This document shows positions 1-6,037 of a stretch of DNA of 7,248 bases, piece by piece (within the stretch, counting starts at the first letter, position 1; every line of letters begins with the position of its first letter). Made by a program: the position numbers and the translations under genes. Below the pieces are notes generated by a model, which had not been told where the DNA came from, searched no databases, and saw nothing but the letters and a program-made list of their open reading frames with translations. This DNA comes from Planctomycetaceae bacterium (lineage in GTDB: Bacteria > Planctomycetota > Planctomycetia > Pirellulales > Thermoguttaceae), in contig JAITQJ010000088.1 of NCBI GenBank assembly GCA_031288955.1, forward strand, positions 1 to 7,248, written 5' to 3'.

Positions 1-98
1 TGCCTTGTCAAACCGAAAACGGGGACATAAACCGCTCCTCTGTTACCGTTTTCAATCCGTTAATCGGCAGACATTTTTGACGGGTTGATGGGCATCAA

Positions 99-140
99 GC
101 GGAAAAGCATTAATGAGCCGCGAACGTAAGTCTGCGGTTT
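99..140 (+). repeat. Interspersed repeat, module B (degenerate copy)
   Basis: Bases 99-122 match the reverse complement of 4583-4606 at 23 of 24 positions. The similarity continues, mostly with transition differences, to about 140. In the second copy this part forms a clean hairpin (GCGGGC, four-base loop, GCCCGC). Here the arms have decayed through G-to-A and C-to-T changes, so the fold is weak. The core reads as TTAATGAGCCGCG followed by a short stem-loop. I infer an interspersed, non-coding palindromic repeat. With only two copies in view, its copy number and mobility are unknown. Confidence 0.7.
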
Positions 141-153
141 GTGTTTGCACTAC

Positions 154-168
154 CGGGGGGATTCCCCG
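154..168 (+). other. Short GC hairpin in the recG upstream region
   Basis: CGGGG (154-158) and CCCCG (164-168) pair across a five-base loop. It lies between the two repeat modules upstream of recG. No T tract follows, so it is not a normal intrinsic terminator. It may belong to a larger, otherwise unrecognised repeat unit spanning 99-260. I see no gene and no clear promoter between positions 1 and 263. Confidence 0.3.
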
Positions 169-207
169 CTCTTGCGCCGAAAACAGTGTAAGTTGTGGAA
201 CAAACCT

Positions 208-260
208 ACTAGAAGCGGCTTTTCCGTCCGGCGGGCTTGCAGAAAAGCGGACGGCTTGCG
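208..260 (+). repeat. Interspersed repeat, module A plus local palindrome
   Basis: Bases 208-232 (ACTAGA, then CGGCTTTTCCGTCCGGC) match the reverse complement of 4609-4633 at 23 of 25 positions. The following bases to 260 hold CGGACGG (pairing with CCGTCCG upstream) and a repeated GGCTTGC-like end, so the segment can fold on itself. In the other copy, modules A and B are directly fused. Here B comes first and A lies about 70 bases later, as expected from neighbouring tandem units or a rearranged copy. The module ends only a few bases before the recG ATG, so the TTG at 237 lies inside repeat sequence and is a poor start choice. Confidence 0.7.
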
Positions 261-263
261 AGA

Positions 264-2417
264 ATGAACAAATCCCGCATAATAATCCCAATGTCCGCTG
301 CACCGCCCGACCTTCGACAATCCGTTGCGTATCTCAAAGGTGTCGGTCCGCAGCGGGCGGAAATCCTAAACCGCATCGGTCTCCATCGGGCTGCCGATTT
401 GCTCTTTTATTTTCCCCGCGACTATCAGGATATGACCGAAAAGCGGGAAATTGAACAACTCGAAGAAAGCGGGCAAATCCAAACCGTTGTCGGCGAAATT
501 AAAGAATCATCGCGAAAATCAACACGGCGCGGCGAACTGTTGACACTCGTAATTCAATGCGGCGATAAAATCCTTAAAGGGCTTTGGTTCAAAATGTCTT
601 TTATCCAACGGGAATTCGGCAGAGGACGGCGCGTAATGCTCACCGGCAAGCCGAAATACGAAGCCCCGTTTTGGACGATGATGCACCCGCAAATAACCTA
701 TCTCGGCGACAACGAGGACGAAAATGAAGTCGAACCGTTTTTGCCGGTTTATCCGCTGACCGAAGGACTGAAACAGTTTCATCTGCGGCGGATAATGCGC
801 GAAATGCTGCCGCTTTACATTCCGCTGCTTGATGAAGTTTTTCCCGAAACGTATTTGTCCGAACATAAATTGCTGCCGATTGCCGAAGCCGTCAAAGCGA
901 TACATTTTCCGCCGGACAAAGCAACACAACTTTGGGCAAAACGGCGGTTCGTTTATCAGGAACTCTTCGTTTTGCAACTCGGTTTGGCAATGCGGCGGTT
1001 GCAGCATCAAACGCATCTGAAATCCGTACCGCTGCCTATTGATGCGAAAATCGACACACGGATTCGGCAGCGGTTTCCGTTCACGCTGACGAAAGCCCAG
1101 GAACGTGTTATCAAGGAAATAACGGCAGATATGGCAAAGCCCGTACCGATGAATCGTCTTTTGCAGGGCGATGTCGGCAGCGGTAAAACCGTTGTGGCTC
1201 TGTATGCGATGCTTCTTGCGGCGGCGCACGGACATCAAGCCGTTTTTATGGCACCGACCGAAGTTCTTGCCCGGCAGCATTTGCGGACTTTAACCCGTAT
1301 GCTCGAAGGAAGTCAGGTGAAAATTGCGCCGGTCTTCGGCGGACAAAAAACGGCAGAACGTTCACTCGTGTTACAGGAAATAGCAACCGGTGCTGCACAA
1401 ATTGTCATCGGAACACAGGCGATAATCCAAAACGAATTACCGTTTCAAAAACTCGGACTCGTTGTTATCGACGAACAGCACAAGTTCGGCGTGATGCAGC
1501 GGGCGGCTCTGAAGACCGGCGAAAAATTCGACCCGCATTATCTCGTGATGACGGCAACGCCGATTCCCCGCAGCGTAACGATGACGATGTTCGGCGACCT
1601 TGATGTGTCGATTATGGACGGAATGCCGCCGGGACGGCAGCCGGTTAAGACATATATTGCCGACCCCGACCGCCGCACCGCTTGGTGGGACTTCGTCGCC
1701 CGAAAAGTTCGGGAAGAACATTGGCAGGGATACGTTGTCGTGCCGATGATTGAGGATAACGAGAATGTTTTACCTCTTGATGATGATATTGTTTCACCGC
1801 CGGATACGCCCCTTTCTTCGCTCTTTGCAGTTCACGCTGCTCTGTCAAGCGGTGATTTGAAAGGTTTGCGTTTGGCAATGATTCACGGACGGATGTCAAC
1901 GGAGGAAAAGGAGCGGATAATGTACGATTTTCGTACCGGCGAGATTCAAATCCTGATAGCAACGACGGTCATTGAAGTCGGCGTTGATGTGCCGAATGCG
2001 AATTTATTGACGATAGAAAATGCGGAACGTTTCGGTTTATCGCAACTGCACCAACTTCGCGGACGCATCGGACGGGGCAAAAATCCGGGTTATTGTACAG
2101 TATTTGCCAATGCCGCAACCGAAGAGTCGCAGAAACGTCTCAAGGCGTTTGAAAAGTTGTCGGACGGTTTCAAATTAGCGGAAAAGGACTTTGAAATCCG
2201 CGGCGGCGGGGACTTATTCGGCACACAGCAGCACGGTATTCCGCCGTTGCGGGTTGCCGATTTAGTGAGGGACAAAGAGGTGTTGTACGAAGCCCGGCAG
2301 GATGCGGGCGAAATGGTGCAAAGCGACCCCGGTTTAGCGAAACCGGAACACGCCAAGTTGCGCAAACAGATGCTCAACCGCTACGGCAAAGTGTTGAATC
2401 TCGGCGATGTCGGATAA
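264..2417 (+). CDS. recG: ATP-dependent DNA helicase RecG
   Basis: Cytoplasmic superfamily 2 helicase that remodels stalled replication forks and branch-migrates Holliday junctions using ATP. Numbering from ATG 264 (717 aa; family about 690), the N-terminal part carries the YLKGVGPQRA helix-hairpin motif (23-32) and an OB-fold wedge (about 70-150) that binds branched DNA. The motor follows: Walker A GDVGSGKT (302-309), PTEVLA (331-336), DEQH box (403-406), TATPIPR (430-436), TTVIEVGVDVP (567-577) and motif VI QLRGRIGRG (597-605). The RecG-typical C-terminal block FEIRGGGDLFGTQQHG is near 643-658. No Shine-Dalgarno supports any start: ATG 291 (708 aa) is equally possible, while TTG 237 lies in a repeat. 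An acidic, proline-rich stretch at about 500-530 makes the second RecA-like lobe roughly a dozen residues longer than in E. coli RecG. The gene ends 82 bases before lptB, which has its own promoter. Confidence 0.97.
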   Translation: MNKSRIIIPMSAAPPDLRQSVAYLKGVGPQRAEILNRIGLHRAADLLFYFPRDYQDMTEKREIEQLEESGQIQTVVGEIKESSRKSTRRGELLTLVIQCGDKILKGLWFKMSFIQREFGRGRRVMLTGKPKYEAPFWTMMHPQITYLGDNEDENEVEPFLPVYPLTEGLKQFHLRRIMREMLPLYIPLLDEVFPETYLSEHKLLPIAEAVKAIHFPPDKATQLWAKRRFVYQELFVLQLGLAMRRLQHQTHLKSVPLPIDAKIDTRIRQRFPFTLTKAQERVIKEITADMAKPVPMNRLLQGDVGSGKTVVALYAMLLAAAHGHQAVFMAPTEVLARQHLRTLTRMLEGSQVKIAPVFGGQKTAERSLVLQEIATGAAQIVIGTQAIIQNELPFQKLGLVVIDEQHKFGVMQRAALKTGEKFDPHYLVMTATPIPRSVTMTMFGDLDVSIMDGMPPGRQPVKTYIADPDRRTAWWDFVARKVREEHWQGYVVVPMIEDNENVLPLDDDIVSPPDTPLSSLFAVHAALSSGDLKGLRLAMIHGRMSTEEKERIMYDFRTGEIQILIATTVIEVGVDVPNANLLTIENAERFGLSQLHQLRGRIGRGKNPGYCTVFANAATEESQKRLKAFEKLSDGFKLAEKDFEIRGGGDLFGTQQHGIPPLRVADLVRDKEVLYEARQDAGEMVQSDPGLAKPEHAKLRKQMLNRYGKVLNLGDVG

Positions 2418-2442
2418 TCGGATAAAACGTCAGGTGTCTCTC

Positions 2443-2472
2443 TTGACTTTGCCGATGTGAAATCGTTATTAT
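2443..2472 (+). promoter_or_regulatory. Sigma-70-like promoter for lptB
   Basis: TTGACT (2443-2448) and TATTAT (2467-2472) are separated by 18 bases, each one mismatch from consensus. They lie in the recG-lptB gap, about 28 bases upstream of the lptB ATG, implying a short leader of roughly 20 bases. This suggests lptB is transcribed independently of recG. Sequence match only. Confidence 0.6.
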
Positions 2473-2486
2473 ACCGAACGGAACAC

Positions 2487-2490
2487 GGAG
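2487..2490 (+). promoter_or_regulatory. Ribosome binding site of lptB
   Basis: GGAG lies nine bases before ATG 2500, at usual spacing, and no competing in-frame start is better placed. It supports the chosen start. Confidence 0.55.
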
Positions 2491-2499
2491 ACGGATTTT

Positions 2500-3645
2500 A
2501 TGACGGCGGCGGAACAAACGGTACTCAAAGTCGAAGGACTTATTAAAATCTATGGAAAACGAACCGTCGTTGACGGCGTGAGTTTTCACGTCAACCGCGG
2601 TGAAATCGTCGGACTTCTCGGTCCCAACGGTGCCGGGAAAACAACCAGTTTTCGTATGGCTTGCGGACTCATTCCAACCAACGGCGGTATCGTTTATCTC
2701 GGAAGTCAGGATGTAACCCAATGGCCGATGTACAAACGCAGCAAAGACGGCGGAATGGGATACCTGCCGCAAGATAAAAGTGTTTTCCAACGCTTAAGTG
2801 TGGAAAATAATCTTTACGGCGTGATGGAAATGCTCAGTATGAAACGTACCGAACGAAAGAGCCGATGCGAAGAATTGCTCGAAAAGTTCCGTTTAACACA
2901 TCTGCGTCATAACTACGGCGGCGGACTTTCAGGAGGCGAACGCCGCCGGTTGGAAATCGCCCGGTCGCTTGTTTCCAAGCCGAAAATTATTCTGCTCGAT
3001 GAACCTTTTGCGGCAATCGACCCCGTTACCGTTTCCAGTATTCAGGATATTATCCGGCAACTGGCGGGCGAAGGTATTTCGATTTTGATTACCGACCATT
3101 CCGTTCAGGACACGCTGGAAATCACGCAGCGGAGTTACGTGATTCAAGCCGGCAAGGTACTTTGTCACGGTACACCGTCGGAAGTGCTGGCGAACCCGGA
3201 AGCCCGAAAGGTGTATTTCGGCGACAAACTCAACGGCAAAGGGCAGCCGGTTTTGGATACGTTGAGGGAAGGGACGCATCGTTCTTCGGGACATTCTAAC
3301 GGCGAACATAAGCCGCTGCCGCATCATAAAACTGCTCATACTGCGCCAACACACGCAGCCCCTGACTGGGCGGTGTCTGAAACAACTGCCAAACCGCTGG
3401 CGAAAGCGGAACCGCCGGCAATACAGCCGTTTCATTTGAAGGTCGGCGTGAAACCGGCGGAGACTGCGGCGGACACGAAACGTTTGAAGCGGAGTTTTCA
3501 AACGATAACGCTGCCGGCGCACGCAGCGGCAGAAACAGACAAGGCGAAAAGTCTGACGGAAACGGCAACGCCGGAAAATGACGAGGCATCGTTGTCAACA
3601 ATCATCCGCAACCTCGGTCAGGTCATCGGATTTAACAACAAGTGA
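2500..3645 (+). CDS. lptB: LPS export ABC transporter ATP-binding protein LptB, with long C-terminal tail
   Basis: ATPase subunit that powers LptFG-driven extraction of lipopolysaccharide from the inner membrane for delivery to the outer membrane; cytoplasmic, membrane-associated. The first about 240 residues are a complete ABC domain: Walker A GPNGAGKT (41-48), Q-loop Q91, signature LSGGERRR (143-150), Walker B IILLDEP with catalytic E168 (163-169) and switch H200. The segments FAAIDPVTV, LITDHSVQDTLEITQR and HGTPSEVL followed by VYFGDKL are diagnostic of LptB rather than of other ABC families. LptB normally ends near residue 240. Here about 135 further residues follow, rich in Pro, Ala, His, Thr and Lys and apparently disordered, ending in a more ordered-looking stretch (STIIRNLGQVIGF). 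The reading frame stays open without disruption, so the tail is probably real. No other lpt gene is in the window. A branched-chain amino acid LivG-type ATPase is the main alternative and fits less well. Confidence 0.92.
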   Translation: MTAAEQTVLKVEGLIKIYGKRTVVDGVSFHVNRGEIVGLLGPNGAGKTTSFRMACGLIPTNGGIVYLGSQDVTQWPMYKRSKDGGMGYLPQDKSVFQRLSVENNLYGVMEMLSMKRTERKSRCEELLEKFRLTHLRHNYGGGLSGGERRRLEIARSLVSKPKIILLDEPFAAIDPVTVSSIQDIIRQLAGEGISILITDHSVQDTLEITQRSYVIQAGKVLCHGTPSEVLANPEARKVYFGDKLNGKGQPVLDTLREGTHRSSGHSNGEHKPLPHHKTAHTAPTHAAPDWAVSETTAKPLAKAEPPAIQPFHLKVGVKPAETAADTKRLKRSFQTITLPAHAAAETDKAKSLTETATPENDEASLSTIIRNLGQVIGFNNK

Positions 3646-3672
3646 ACGTTTGGCGGTGAAAACCTCTAAATG

Positions 3673-4093
3673 TCAGCGTACGAGATTTTGCCGGAAATCC
3701 TTAATGCTTTCGCAGGTAACTGCCGCTTCCAACAGGGAATCCAAAGCGATTAAATCGGTGTATGATTTGATACTGTCTTGAATCGTTTTGGGAACAGACT
3801 GAAACCGGGTACGCAAAACGGATATTACGTCATTTGCCTTTTCCCGAATAGCACCGCGTTCCTCGCCGCGAACTTCACCGAGGACAAATCCCTGATTTAC
3901 CCATTTTGCCGTCACCCCCTGCTTCTTCCATCACTTCGTCAAATGTTTTGCCTCTCATATCTTGAATCTCCTGAAATGTAAACGGATTCGCTTTCAAAAT
4001 CACCTGTAAATATGCCTCTACGGACAATTTACCGCCGCCTGTTGCAGTTTTTTTCGTCCCTGTTATAATATCGCCGTATGCGGTCGTCCGCAT
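3673..4093 (-). pseudogene. Frameshifted, 5'-truncated remnant of an Rpn/YhgA-like nuclease-transposase
   Basis: Two overlapping minus-strand frames read as one protein. The upstream part (from 4093) runs through VEAYLQVILKANP to FDEVMEEAG. The downstream part starts at VTAKWVNQG and ends at the TGA at 3673-3675. Removing one base from the run of five C at 3915-3919 joins them into a continuous product of about 139 residues. The tail (GEVRGEERG repeats, then a helix-rich FQSVPKTIQDSIKSYTDL region) resembles C-termini of Rpn/YhgA-like PD-(D/E)XK putative transposase-nucleases. That assignment is from memory of the family's style and is moderate. The frame is closed upstream by a stop at 4127-4129, so the N-terminal nuclease domain and its catalytic residues are missing. 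It is convergent with lptB, 27 bases away. A sequencing indel could explain the frameshift but not the missing N-terminus. Confidence 0.6.
4042..4069 (+). promoter_or_regulatory. Promoter of the small secreted protein gene
   Basis: A perfect TATAAT (4064-4069) is preceded at 16 bases by TTGCAG (4042-4047), a weak -35 element with T-rich spacer DNA. Transcription would start near 4076, giving a leader of about 75 bases before ATG 4152. The element sits inside the decayed nuclease remnant, on the opposite strand. Confidence 0.5.
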
Positions 4094-4151
4094 CCGCTGG
4101 CAGCAATGTCTGTTGCCGGGACAATTTCAAACCTTTTCCCCTTCAACTCCT

Positions 4152-4553
4152 ATGAAAAATTGGAAAACACTCGTTTTGTTGACGGTCACCGTCACGTTTC
4201 TCGCATCGGATTTTGCCCAAGCCCAGCAGCGGTGGCGGCAGCGTACCCGAAAACCCGCTGCGACCCAGCCCCAAACCGTTACATCGCAGCAGACATCCCC
4301 GGCTAGCCCCGCCGGCGGCTGGTCGAACTGGAAAAAAGTTGACCGGCAAGCCCAGGCGATTGTTCAGAAGATGGCACAACAGATGCCGGGAGGGAATCCT
4401 ACTGCACTGAAATACCGTGTCAATGGCAACCATTATCAATTTCAGTGCCGGGTCGTAAGTGTGGGTATGGCTCCCGGCGGACCGCGTCAAGCCCCGTGGA
4501 ATGAGACGTATGACGTTTACGTCAATTCCGACGGCAGCGTGGAAATGCGGTAG
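4152..4553 (+). CDS. Small secreted protein of unknown function
   Basis: I do not recognise this 133-residue protein. From ATG 4152 it begins with a textbook signal peptide: a charged start (MKNWK), a hydrophobic core (TLVLLTVTVTFLA) and a signal peptidase I site AQA at 22-24 followed by QQ. No cysteine follows, so it is not a lipoprotein. The mature protein has a low-complexity Arg/Pro/Thr/Gln linker (about 25-55). A compact C-terminal part (56-133) has WSNWKK, a Gln-rich helix (about 62-77) and beta-like segments with several aromatic residues (YRVNGNHYQFQCRVV; YDVYVNSDGSVEMR). An in-frame ATG at 4113 would only add 13 residues that spoil the signal peptide. There is no Shine-Dalgarno; the bases before the start are pyrimidine-rich. 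It has its own TATAAT promoter and ends in front of a hairpin repeat. Likely location is the periplasm or cell surface. Confidence 0.65.
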   Translation: MKNWKTLVLLTVTVTFLASDFAQAQQRWRQRTRKPAATQPQTVTSQQTSPASPAGGWSNWKKVDRQAQAIVQKMAQQMPGGNPTALKYRVNGNHYQFQCRVVSVGMAPGGPRQAPWNETYDVYVNSDGSVEMR

Positions 4554-4560
4554 CATAAAA

Positions 4561-4633
4561 ACAGGGGCTGCGGGCTCACGCCCGCGGCTCATTAACGCTT
4601 TTCCGCCAGCCGGACGGAAAAGCCGTCTCTAGT
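4561..4633 (-). repeat. Interspersed repeat, complete A+B copy between convergent genes
   Basis: Read on the minus strand, module A (4633-4609) is followed directly by module B (4606-4583 and onward), matching 208-232 and 99-122 with 23/25 and 23/24 identities. It holds two strong stem-loops. One pairs GCTTTTCCG (4597-4605) with CGGAAAAGC (4615-4623) over a nine-base loop. The other pairs GCGGGC (4570-4575) with GCCCGC (4580-4585) over a four-base loop. It fills the whole gap between the secreted-protein gene and hydF and contains the hydF stop codon (TAG, 4631-4629). Its position suggests it also acts as a transcription barrier for both genes, though neither stem is followed by a T tract. 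Confidence 0.75.
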
Positions 4634-5879
4634 ATTTCCCCTCAAACGGCTTGACGGCGCGTTCAAATATGCCGAGGAGGAAAGCAATCGCCAAGCCGTA
4701 ATTTGTCATCGGTACTCCCGCTTCCCGGCAGTGCATTTGCCGGCTCAGTATCTCCCGCCGGTTCCACATACACGCCCCGCATTGAATTACAATGTCAAAG
4801 TCCGTCAGTCTTGCCAATGGAAAATCGTGTCCCTGACACTGTTCAATCGCCACTTCGCCGCCGGCATATCGCCGCAGCCAATTCGGTATCTTCACCGTGC
4901 CGATGTCTTCTCCGATAGGATGATGCGTACAAGCCTCGGCTATCAAAACTTTGCTGCCCGGCTTCAAATACGCCAATGCCCGCGTGCCTTCGATGAACGA
5001 TTTGAAATCGCCCTTCTGCCGGGCAAATAAAATGGAAAACGAGGTTAACGGTATCGCCGGCGGCGTGTATTGAGCAACTTGCTCAAAAGCCTGCGAATCT
5101 GTTACAACAAGTGCCGGCGGAGGATTCACACGGGCAAGAATGTCTTTCAGTTGCGCATCCTGTACAACGATACACGATTGATGAGCGTCCAGCACGTCCC
5201 GTATTGCCTGAACCTGCGGCAATATCAAACGTCCCTTCGGTGCTTCTTTGTCAACCGGAACAACTAAAACGGTCATTGCTCCTTCGGGAACCAAATCCGA
5301 AAGTATCGGCGGCGGTGTTAGGAAATCTTCCGGCAGGACCGCAATCAAGGCATCAATTAACGCTCCGCGTGCTGCCGCTGCCGACCCGCTGCCGCCAGCC
5401 GATGTTACCGCAATGAACGGTATCTTGTTTTCACGCAGGTATTCCAAAGTCTGCGCTTTCGGTACGGCTAAATCCGTTTTGTTAAAAACGAACAGTACGG
5501 GAATACTGCGTTTTTGCAGTTCGCCGATGATGTCTTTTTCATAACTGGTTAATGCTCCGCCGCTATGACTTTCTGATGACACAATCAGTCCGGCTTCCGT
5601 CCTGTCAAAGACATCTTTCGTCTTTTGAATACGCAGTTCGCCGAGCGGACCGGTATCATCAATGCCGCCGGTATCGATGAAAAGCACGGGACCAACCGGC
5701 AGCAATTCCATCGGTTTCTCAACAGGGTCGGTTGTTGTTCCCGCTTGTTCGGAAACAATCGAACTTTGCTGCCGGGTTAAAGTATTAAGCAGCGACGACT
5801 TTCCGACGTTGCGTCTGCCGAAAATGCCGATATGAAGACGAAAACCCTTTGGGGCTGCTTGTTGTGTAGTATCGCTCAT
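4629..5879 (-). CDS. hydF: [FeFe]-hydrogenase H-cluster maturation GTPase HydF
   Basis: Cytoplasmic scaffold and carrier on which HydE and HydG products are assembled into the 2Fe subcluster, which HydF then delivers to the hydrogenase apoprotein. The 416-residue length is normal. An N-terminal Era/TrmE-like GTPase domain shows P-loop GRRNVGKS (21-28), the TTTDP switch I region (48-52), DTGG (69-72) and NKTD (133-136). A dimerisation domain follows, then the C-terminal iron-sulfur domain with CTHH (C317, H319) and, 47 residues later, QCGAC (C368, C371). The family motif is usually CxH, 46-53 residues, then HCxxC; here the second histidine is Gln (Q367), while all three cysteines are kept. ATG 5879 has no Shine-Dalgarno but fits the domain start. 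No HydE, HydG or hydrogenase gene is in the window. The stop codon is within a repeat. Confidence 0.96.
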   Translation of the reverse strand: MSDTTQQAAPKGFRLHIGIFGRRNVGKSSLLNTLTRQQSSIVSEQAGTTTDPVEKPMELLPVGPVLFIDTGGIDDTGPLGELRIQKTKDVFDRTEAGLIVSSESHSGGALTSYEKDIIGELQKRSIPVLFVFNKTDLAVPKAQTLEYLRENKIPFIAVTSAGGSGSAAAARGALIDALIAVLPEDFLTPPPILSDLVPEGAMTVLVVPVDKEAPKGRLILPQVQAIRDVLDAHQSCIVVQDAQLKDILARVNPPPALVVTDSQAFEQVAQYTPPAIPLTSFSILFARQKGDFKSFIEGTRALAYLKPGSKVLIAEACTHHPIGEDIGTVKIPNWLRRYAGGEVAIEQCQGHDFPLARLTDFDIVIQCGACMWNRREILSRQMHCREAGVPMTNYGLAIAFLLGIFERAVKPFEGKY

Positions 5880-5881
5880 TA

Positions 5882-5902
5882 TCAGGGATTGTAGTTAGAC
5901 AT
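5882..5902 (-). other. Possible six-codon leader ORF before hydF
   Basis: On the minus strand an ATG at 5902 opens MSNYNP and stops at TGA, two bases before the hydF ATG (TGATAATG). Since hydF lacks a Shine-Dalgarno, ribosomes ending here could restart on hydF. The leader also lacks a ribosome binding site, so chance is a serious alternative. Confidence 0.2.
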
Positions 5903-5923
5903 ATATGCACCGGCTTCTTTTCC

Positions 5924-5950
5924 ATTATAACAGCATTTTCCCCCTGTAAA
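5924..5950 (-). promoter_or_regulatory. hydF promoter
   Basis: On the minus strand TTTACA (5950-5945) precedes a perfect TATAAT (5929-5924) by 15 bases, slightly shorter than ideal. Transcription would begin near 5917, about 38 bases before the start codon. A purine (GA)n tract abuts the -35 element upstream. Confidence 0.55.
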
Positions 5951-5952
5951 AA

Positions 5953-5966
5953 GAGAGAGAGAGAGA
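5953..5966 (+). repeat. (GA)7 microsatellite upstream of hydF promoter
   Basis: Seven perfect GA units, continuous with flanking A residues, lie directly upstream of the hydF -35 element, between it and the sigma-factor terminator. Such tracts are prone to slippage. Confidence 0.85.
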
Positions 5967-5996
5967 ACACAGAAAGAGGCAGACACAGAAAGAGGC
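5967..5996 (+). repeat. Tandem direct repeat, 14-base identity, period 16
   Basis: ACACAGAAAGAGGC occurs at 5967-5980 and again at 5983-5996, separated by AG. The second copy supplies part of one arm of the adjoining terminator hairpin. It is non-coding and probably arose by local duplication next to the GA tract. Confidence 0.85.
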
Positions 5997-6022
5997 GGAT
6001 GCCGAAATGCAACAGCCGCCTC
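5992..6022 (-). terminator. Intrinsic terminator after the sigma factor gene
   Basis: GAGGCGG and CCGCCTC form a perfect seven-base stem, with a small inner TGC/GCA pairing in the loop. On the minus strand it starts 15 bases past the sigma-factor stop, is preceded by an A run and followed by TTTCTGTG. On the plus strand it is followed by T6 at 6027-6032, so it may work in both directions. It separates the sigma gene from hydF, so the two are probably not one operon. Confidence 0.6.
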
Positions 6023-6037
6023 GTTATTTTTTGGTCT

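Noticed and set aside
15..53. Inverted repeat GAAAACGG/CCGTTTTC as a terminator of an upstream gene
   Set aside because: The loop is 23 bases and no T tract follows. A plus-strand frame ending at the TAA at 28-30 could be the tail of an upstream gene, but nine codons are too few to support a call.
52..303. Minus-strand ORF of 83 codons at the window start
   Set aside because: It is mostly translated repeat modules and recG 5' sequence; such frames recur wherever GC-rich repeats occur.
519..1280. Long minus-strand open frame (253 codons) opposite recG
   Set aside because: It lies wholly inside the strongly supported recG gene, and its translation is rich in Arg, Phe, Gln and Cys without any recognisable motif. 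It is a codon-bias shadow.
2451..2458. GCCGATGT before lptB as a sigma-28 -10 site
   Set aside because: It differs from the consensus end and has no TAAA at the right distance; the TTGACT/TATTAT pair explains the region better.
2929..3522. Minus-strand open frame (197 codons) opposite lptB
   Set aside because: Antisense to conserved ABC motifs, Arg-rich and without domain signals.
3646..3672. Terminator between lptB and the convergent remnant
   Set aside because: No stable stem-loop with a T tract is visible in the 27 bases.
3911..3922. Programmed ribosomal frameshift at the G-rich run of the remnant
   Set aside because: The join needs a +1 skip with no known stimulatory context, and the gene has already lost its N-terminus, so decay or a sequencing error is simpler.
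4143..4592. Minus-strand open frame (149 codons) opposite the secreted-protein gene
   Set aside because: The plus-strand frame has a clear signal peptide and promoter; this one starts within the repeat and shows no motif.
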